A DNA stretch of 64,000 bases, taken from NCBI GenBank assembly GCA_037576215.1, contig JBANDB010000013.1, positions 992,001 through 1,056,000 on the forward strand, given 5' to 3'. The notes under the pieces are model-generated. The model did not search any database and had not been told where the DNA came from. It worked only from the letters and a program-made list of their open reading frames with translations. The DNA is from Armillaria gallica (taxonomy: Eukaryota; Basidiomycota; Agaricomycetes; Agaricales; Physalacriaceae). Below are positions 58,414 to 64,000 of the stretch, in pieces; the stretch's first letter is position 1, and every line of letters starts with the position of its first letter. The position numbers and the translations under genes were made by a program.

Positions 58414-60234
58414 ATGGATTCAGGTAGTACCCCTCCTCTGAGCCCCCCTTGCAAAATTCGTCGTCTCCGCGAGACCAGGAGCCGGATGATATCGAGAACC
58501 TGTTGAAATGGGCAGAAGCTCGTAGGGCACGGAAACTTAGAGGAGAGTACGAATCAGCAGTGCTGCATCTATCAGAGCTGGTGCGTTTGCCTTCATTTTT
58601 CTAAGGCGAAAGCTGAAGCAGCGGGCCAGATAAACAACAATCTCTCGACGCCGTTGCGTATACACTCAGTGCGCGTTGAAGGGGCTGAAAATACCAGAAA
58701 CTCGTTCATAGGATTCTTGGTGAAACCTTTGATACCGGCGGCCGAGGGCAGCAACGTCGAAGCTGTTCTTCACGCAACGCGCCGGATTTCGGAAGTCCTG
58801 CAACAGGCAGATATCTTTGGGTCGGTAGATGCGCGCCTTGAGCGTGCCAGAGACGTATTATCAAGTCCGAGGGATGTCGATGTCGTCGTCAAAGCAAAAG
58901 AAAAAGGCCGCTTTTTCGTAAAGTCCGCTACGGAGTTTGGGAACAATGAAGGCAGCGCGGTGTGTTGCTTTTCTCTTTCTTTGATTTGCTCTCATATCCT
59001 GTTAGAGCATCACGGCGCGTGTACGGAATGTTTTTGGAGGCGCGGAGATGCTCGAAGCGAATGTTTCTACTGGCACAACGACGAGGCAGTCTTATCATGG
59101 AACACTGTCGGCGCCAATTACGCCAGACCTGGACACGCGGGCAGAGCTTTCCGTGTTTGCGATGCAGCGGGACAATACGAGTTTTGCAAGTTGCTGGGAG
59201 TCTCTGCAGGGTCTCAAGGCTATTCTCAGGGTGAGCTAGGTCAGCCGCCTGTTTTGTGTGTACGCCTATGGTTTTCATCGTCGGTTCTGCTTAGAATGGG
59301 ACACCTACTACGGGGATACACGAATTAGCATACGAAGGAGTGTTGAGGAATATTGGGGGGCTGACGCCAACCGCTTCCATGAGGTACGTTCCGTTGTTGT
59401 CACTGTTGTATCTGTGCTGATGATACGTAGTATACGGCAAGCTGCAGGTACAACATCCAAGTCGTCTGTATCTTACGCGTACACGCTGGACACACGAGAC
59501 GATAGGATTAGTGCTTCACGAGGTGTATTCGCGAAGCTCTACCAGGAAGTGGCGGGCTTGGGTGGCGACGCGTCGTTCTACAAGGCGAGGCAGAGACCCA
59601 AGTCTCTCGCTCGCTTCTGTCAGGAGTGGTGGGTATAGTTCATCTCAGTTCTGGTTTTTTTCTAAGTCTACAATCAAGTCCGCCTCTTTAGCCCTCCGTT
59701 CGGGGTTGATGTTCGGTATTACGCGACCAACGTTGTTCTCTGACCGGTTTCAGCTTGGGGGACCGATGTCCGTCGCGCATTTAAACCTAACGGTCTTGGT
59801 CCGAGAGATGGACGTAAGTATAACACTGCAGCCCTTTGTACATTCTTTGAATGACACTCATTTGCAGAAGATTCGTTGGGAGGCGATATGTATTGGTCCG
59901 CTGGAGTCAGCGTTGTGTCAAATTTACCTTTGAAACCGGATTGGCCCCTCAAGACGCACGCATGGATAAATGCTGGACGATTAGACAACAAGGATAAATG
60001 TGAGTCTGCAAGTTATTTCGACTATTTTGACATCCTCATTGTACTACAGCTCGTTCGGTGGTGGAGAACATAAAAGACATGATAACGCGACCGTCCGTCT
60101 CAGCAGGGGTTGGACTCATTTATCGGTTTGATCCTGTGCGCGTGGAGGTAAATTTCGGACTTCCCCTTGTCGCAAATAAAAGTGATGGCCTCAGGAGAGG
60201 CATCCAGGTTGGGATTGGACTTGAATTTTTATAG
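58414..60234 (+). CDS. SAM50: SAM50/TOB55, mitochondrial outer-membrane beta-barrel insertase
   Basis: Core subunit of the SAM complex, which inserts beta-barrel proteins into the outer mitochondrial membrane. A ten-base first exon (ATGGATTCAG) joins, after a 50-base intron, to DQEPDDIENLLKWAEARRAR. The POTRA domain has IHSVRVEGAENTRNSFIGF, RISEVLQQADIFGSVDARLE and KEKGRFFVKSATEFGNNEGS. Barrel strands include ARVRNVFGGAEMLEANVSTG, LSAPITPDLDTRAELSVFA, TLDTRDDRISASRGVFAKLY, GLMFGITRPTLFSDRFQLGG and GGDMYWSAGVSVVSNLPLKP. The last strand IQVGIGLEFL fits a beta-signal; TAG at 60232-60234. At about 59584 the frame breaks by one base inside FYK-(A)EAETQVSRSLLSGVVG. No intron explains it, so a sequence error or mutant allele is likely. 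Confidence 0.88.
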
Positions 60235-60631
60235 AGTAAATTTTATGATGATTTTTAGACCATTCCTAATGGCACCGTTGAGTTTTTCGCTCCCGCTCTG
60301 TCATTGTGGCGCTGATAACATCAAGTTTGATCATATACATACCTTGGCGTCACGACAGCGAAATCTTGCCCTTCAATATTGTGACGGGGGTAATGTGTTA
60401 AGTATGTTCTCCGGTCCCGTTCGAACCGTTCAGGACTCCAGTAAAAGTACTTTTTGTGGCTGCAGACTGAATGATGGAATGTAGGTGAGGTCGCCTTTCC
60501 CACGATTCAGCCAATCAGGCAAAAGCCGGCCCGGCGAGAATAAGCCATTATTCGTCAGAAATCCGCTGTATGTGTCTTCTTCATTATCTGTTCAGTCCTT
60601 AAATCCCACATACACAAGCAGCTCATAAGCA
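60235..60631. other. Intergenic region
   Basis: About 400 bases between tandem plus-strand genes, presumed promoter of the caspase-like gene. No feature recognised. Confidence 0.4.
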
Positions 60632-61918
60632 ATGGCTCCACAAAGCAGTTGTCCGGTACGTTTTCATTTTGTGGATGCTCTGGCCTTCTCATCAGATATT
60701 CTGCGTACGCGCGACTTGTAAAGCAGGGCCTGCCGGGGGAAATACATCGTTCGGATGGGGAATCCCGGCTTGCACAGGAAGATGGGATGGCCTCTCACGA
60801 GGGTATACGCATCGACCCTATGTGGGCCTTCAAGAAGAAAAGAAGCATAGAACACAACCGGGGCGTTTCGTCAATGCCGTTCGAAATGAGACATCGAATG
60901 ATGATAACGTCAAGGGCCTGCATAGGCTTCGTTGCCTTCGTGGATTACCTTCATGAACCGAGGCGTAAGCGTTTACCCCAGTCATAGGCCTTTGTGTTCA
61001 TCCCGACTGTAGGCCCGGCATGACATTGGCGCGTCTCGCTTTTGGGCCATTCTCATCGGCATCGATGCTTACGAGCGGTATCCCTTACGTGGTTGTGTAT
61101 TGGACGCATTATCAATGAAGAGTTTCCTAGTCGACAAACTTAGTGTGCCAGAAGAGCGTATCCAGTGTCTCCTTGGCCCCAAAACTTCAATTCCTACCAA
61201 TCCCTTGACACCTTCCCGCGCCAACATTGTAGAAGTGCTCTATGGTCTCGTCAACAACCGTGAAGTTGACCCGGGAGACAATATCATTGTCTACTACGCG
61301 GGGTATGGCGCCTGCTACGACTGTGCAGACCATTCTCTCAAATCTCGATGCGATAGCGATTCCTGTCCCATCGAAGCCCTGTGCCCCCTCGATCGCGATA
61401 CGCAGGACGACGATGGAAAATGGATTCCCGATATCAGCGACCGAGAGCTCAACGCTTTGTTCACAGAAATATCTCGTGTCAAGGGGCACAAGATCACGTT
61501 TATCACAGACTGCTATTACGCGCGCAGCTTTTGCAAACATCCTGAACGTGACGGTTCTATAAGACGCAGCCTAGCTCCAACTTCTCAGTCTGATGTCAAC
61601 GATATGTTACGCGCTGGACATGAAAGGCTGAGCTCTCTACCTCGCTATCAATCTATATTGTCGGATGATTGGCGGCCAGACATGGGTTCTCATGTAACTC
61701 TGACGGCCTGTCGAGAGCACCAGATGGCGAAGGAGAAGCCGGGAAAGAAGGGATACGGTGGTATTTTCACCAAGACACTCGTTGGTGTTCTGAAATCGGG
61801 TGCCTGGAAGAAGAAGATAACATATGCCGAACTGACTGAGCTTCTGAACCAAACATGTTTCCAGACACCGGTCGTCGCTGGAGACCATAAACACGAGCAC
61901 ATTTGGTATCAGGTGTAA
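60632..61918 (+). CDS. Caspase-fold (C14 p20) protein lacking the catalytic His and Cys
   Basis: Type I metacaspase-like domain of a form common in Agaricomycetes. The N-terminal part (MAPQSSCP, then GFRKYG-free low-complexity exons with many Arg/Gly) is uncertain in splicing. The domain exon from about 61014 is clear: RFWAILIGIDAYERYPLRGC, ILVDKLSVPEE-type helix, GDNIIVYYAGYGACYDC, ALCPLDRD, IPDISDRELNALFTEISRVK and GHKITFITDCYYARSFC. HVTLTACREHQMAKE, GGIFTKTLVGVLKSG and ITYAELTELLNQ follow, then TAA 61916-61918. In active caspases the first site is GHG and the second D-(S/C)-C-H. Here they are GYG (TAT 61304-61306) and D-C-Y-Y (TAT 61514-61516), so both dyad residues are Tyr. The fold-defining motifs are intact, suggesting a pseudo-protease rather than a random relic. 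Confidence 0.8.
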
Positions 61919-62615
61919 AAGGATAGGCTTTGGAAATTCAGCGATGTATCATGTCTAGCACGAGTCTAACAGCAGTAATATGATACATGCAAGGTGATCT
62001 AAGCTTGAGCTTGAACGTTGAACGTTGAACACCAAATCTTGTCTTGATAGATGTTGACCTTATACAAAGATCCATGTGTATTGTACTTGAGGACCATGGT
62101 CCTTTCATTTATACAATCTTACTCAACACTACACAGTAACTCGTAGCGTCCATGCTCGGTGTCACGAGGAAGAATCGGCGAGTGCTAAAATTGGCTTCAG
62201 AATGAGCTATACGGACGGAATATAACTCAACATCGGGTAGATGGGGCGTGTCCCTGCTTTCTTACAAATGCTGATGTCCTTTATGGTTTAAACTTGGTAT
62301 CGCCGCCATACGTACGAAGGACAGAAATAAAATGTATCCGGTGCATCTAAAAATCATCAGTAGAGCAATGCCCAGTGTATAAACACTAACTGTGTGCCGC
62401 TCTGAAATTTCTGTTTAACAGCCTATTCACCTCTATTATATACAACCTAAGAACAACCTAAAAGTTTTGAAAATAATCTTGAAATAATCTCTTCGTCGCG
62501 ATCGCGGCGTTCGGCCCGTGGTCTGCGACGGTGAATGCCAAAAAGGGATTCGCTCGGAATAGCACAGCCACGCCGCATATATCTTGACTCTTTACTTCGA
62601 CCTGCGACATCCGGA
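61919..62615. other. Intergenic region before RQC1/TCF25
   Basis: About 700 bases. It contains a short tandem TTGAACGTTGAACGTTGAAC near 62010-62030. Otherwise I see only short frames without motifs. The right part is the presumed promoter of the RQC1-like gene. Confidence 0.45.
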
Positions 62616-64000
62616 ATGCCTCCAAGGTTAAGCAAGCGGCAACAAAGGGAACTAGAGGAGCTCGAAGCTCTTGGGGGATCCTCAAACGTCAACGACATAG
62701 ACCATAGTGAGGAGGAAGAGACAGCGAAGCCTGCTGTTGCTGGTTTTGCAGCAGTACGTCGATATCTTCCTCCCTTTCACAGTTAACTGAACTGATATAC
62801 AGCTATTTGACCCTGTAGACGATGAAGGCGATAGTGATGACTTGGTAACGGCTTCAGCGAAATCGAAAAAGGTTTGTTTTCGAACTAGTACATTGCACTA
62901 GTCGCTGACAATATTCGTAGTCCAAGAAGAAGAAAAGGTCTCCTGCAATAACTACCGCTACGGTGAACACACCGCCTAAGGTATCTCGCTCCAGCACCCC
63001 GACTGTAAGGAACGAGAAAAAGGCTGCCAAAAAGGCCAAAGCAAAGGCTCGGAAAGCGGACAAGGATGAGCTTGATGAGGTGCTTGCAGAACTCTCACTC
63101 AAGTGCGTATACAACTAGACCGTAATCCGCATTATCTCACATTGAGTCAGGTATTCCAATGCACCTTCGTTCTCCGGTACTGCCACTCAAGCTTCTGTGG
63201 ACGCGCTAGCCTCTCTGTTATCCGTGTCACTATCTCATCTCGACAGTGAGGCCGAGATGCGCAAATTCTTTGGCTCCAAGGTCGTCCAAGCGAGTAAAGC
63301 GGATACACCGGGGGCAACATCGTCTTCTCGCAGGCAACCTACCGCGCTGCGGTCCCATTTAACTCGGCCGCAACCCGCTTGGGCACAAGCACGGACACGC
63401 GAAGGCTTATCAATTCGGCCTCTTACTGACATTGAGTTAAGGCATCAAGGAGCCGGTTCCGTACCAGGAGAAAAGTGGTGGACTGTCGAATACAGCAAAA
63501 AATACAAAAGTATGACCAAGGTGTTCATACAGACCGTGCAAGCCGGTGGTATGTCTGAATATCCATGTGATGAAAAGCTTTCCTCATTTTCACCCCAGAC
63601 CCTCAGGGCCTGTTCGACATGTGCCGGAGTATGCCTTGGCATGCTGATACGTTATTGCAGATGGCCCAAGTATTCAGACATCGCGAGGAACATTCCCAGG
63701 CTGTCGACTTTATTGACAGGGCTTTGTTCGCCTATGAGCGGTCCTTCATCGGGGCCTTCACGTTCACAAGTGGTCTGAACCGCCTTGCGTTTAACTTTGT
63801 CGAGAATCGTCCCTTCTTTTTGGCTCTGCATCGCCAAGCTGCGTCAGTAATATCACGATCATGATTTTCTTCCTCTTCTGATATACGATAATCAGGGATC
63901 TTCAGCGCAGAGGATGTTTACGCACGGCTTTTGAGTTTGCGCGACTGATGTACTCGCTTGACCCGTGGAACGACCCACACGGGGCTCTTTATCATCTTGA
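62616..64000 (+). CDS. RQC1: RQC1/TCF25-type ribosome quality-control protein, 3' end outside window
   Basis: TCF25/Nulp1/Rqc1 proteins are part of the ribosome quality-control complex, which handles stalled nascent chains. ATG 62616 gives MPPRLSKRQQRELEELEAL, an acidic stretch DIDHSEEEETAKP, LFDPVDDEGDSDDLVTAS and a very basic region SKKKKRSPAITT then KKAAKKAKAKARKADKDELD. The conserved domain follows: EKWWTVEYSKKYKSMTKVFI, MCRSMPWHADTLLQMAQVFR, HSQAVDFIDRALFAYERSFI, TSGLNRLAFNFVENRPFFLA, then QRRGCLRTAFEFARLMYSLD and DPHGALYHL up to the window edge. An acid-then-basic N-terminus with this TPR-like core is diagnostic. At least five introns are present; the C-terminus lies beyond 64000. Confidence 0.9.

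Overview
The window reads as nuclear DNA of a mushroom-forming basidiomycete (Agaricomycetes). Genes are split by many short introns of about 45-60 bases (GT...AG). The families present are typical of that group: DUF2235 lipase-like proteins, DUF6535 membrane proteins, DUF6697 proteins, PL1 pectate lyase, cytosolic GH85 and small secreted HsbA-like proteins. Nothing bacterial, mitochondrial or viral was recognised. All gene models were spliced by eye; exon edges given to the base were checked for phase, the others are approximate.

Layout. 1-8.3 kb: a large DUF2235 plus armadillo-like gene running off the left edge, then about 4 kb of gene-poor DNA with two copies of an unknown coding fragment and a LINE remnant. 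8.4-14.8 kb: a conserved five-helix membrane protein, an unrecognised gene and a SAMHD1-type HD-domain phosphohydrolase. 15.2-29.2 kb: an accessory island with a broken DUF6697 copy, four members (A-D) of a small two-helix membrane protein family I cannot name, a damaged protein-kinase-like gene, a second DUF6697 gene and a DUF6535 gene. 29.2-31.2 kb is gene-poor. 31.2-64 kb: compact, mostly recognisable genes: pectate lyase, alpha/beta hydrolase, URB1, hotdog thioesterase, GH85 ENGase, HRP1-like RNA-binding protein, PdxT, S10 carboxypeptidase, MYND zinc-finger protein, HsbA-like secreted protein, MGMT-type repair protein, an unknown small gene, an isocitrate lyase/PEP-mutase family enzyme, SAM50, a caspase-fold protein without its catalytic dyad, and RQC1/TCF25 running off the right edge.

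Functional links are loose, as expected in a fungal chromosome. URB1 (60S assembly), HRP1 (mRNA 3' ends) and RQC1 (ribosome quality control) are RNA or translation housekeeping. ENGase and RQC1 both touch turnover of misfolded proteins. Pectate lyase, S10 peptidase and the HsbA-like protein are secreted. The most novel part is the A-D array: four paralogs in <- -> -> <- orientation that share intron positions and phases, protein motifs and a short element just after the stop codon. Several models carry one stop codon or one-base frame break (DUF2235, both DUF6697 copies, kinase-like, DUF6535, SAM50), so pseudogenisation and sequence error must be told apart.
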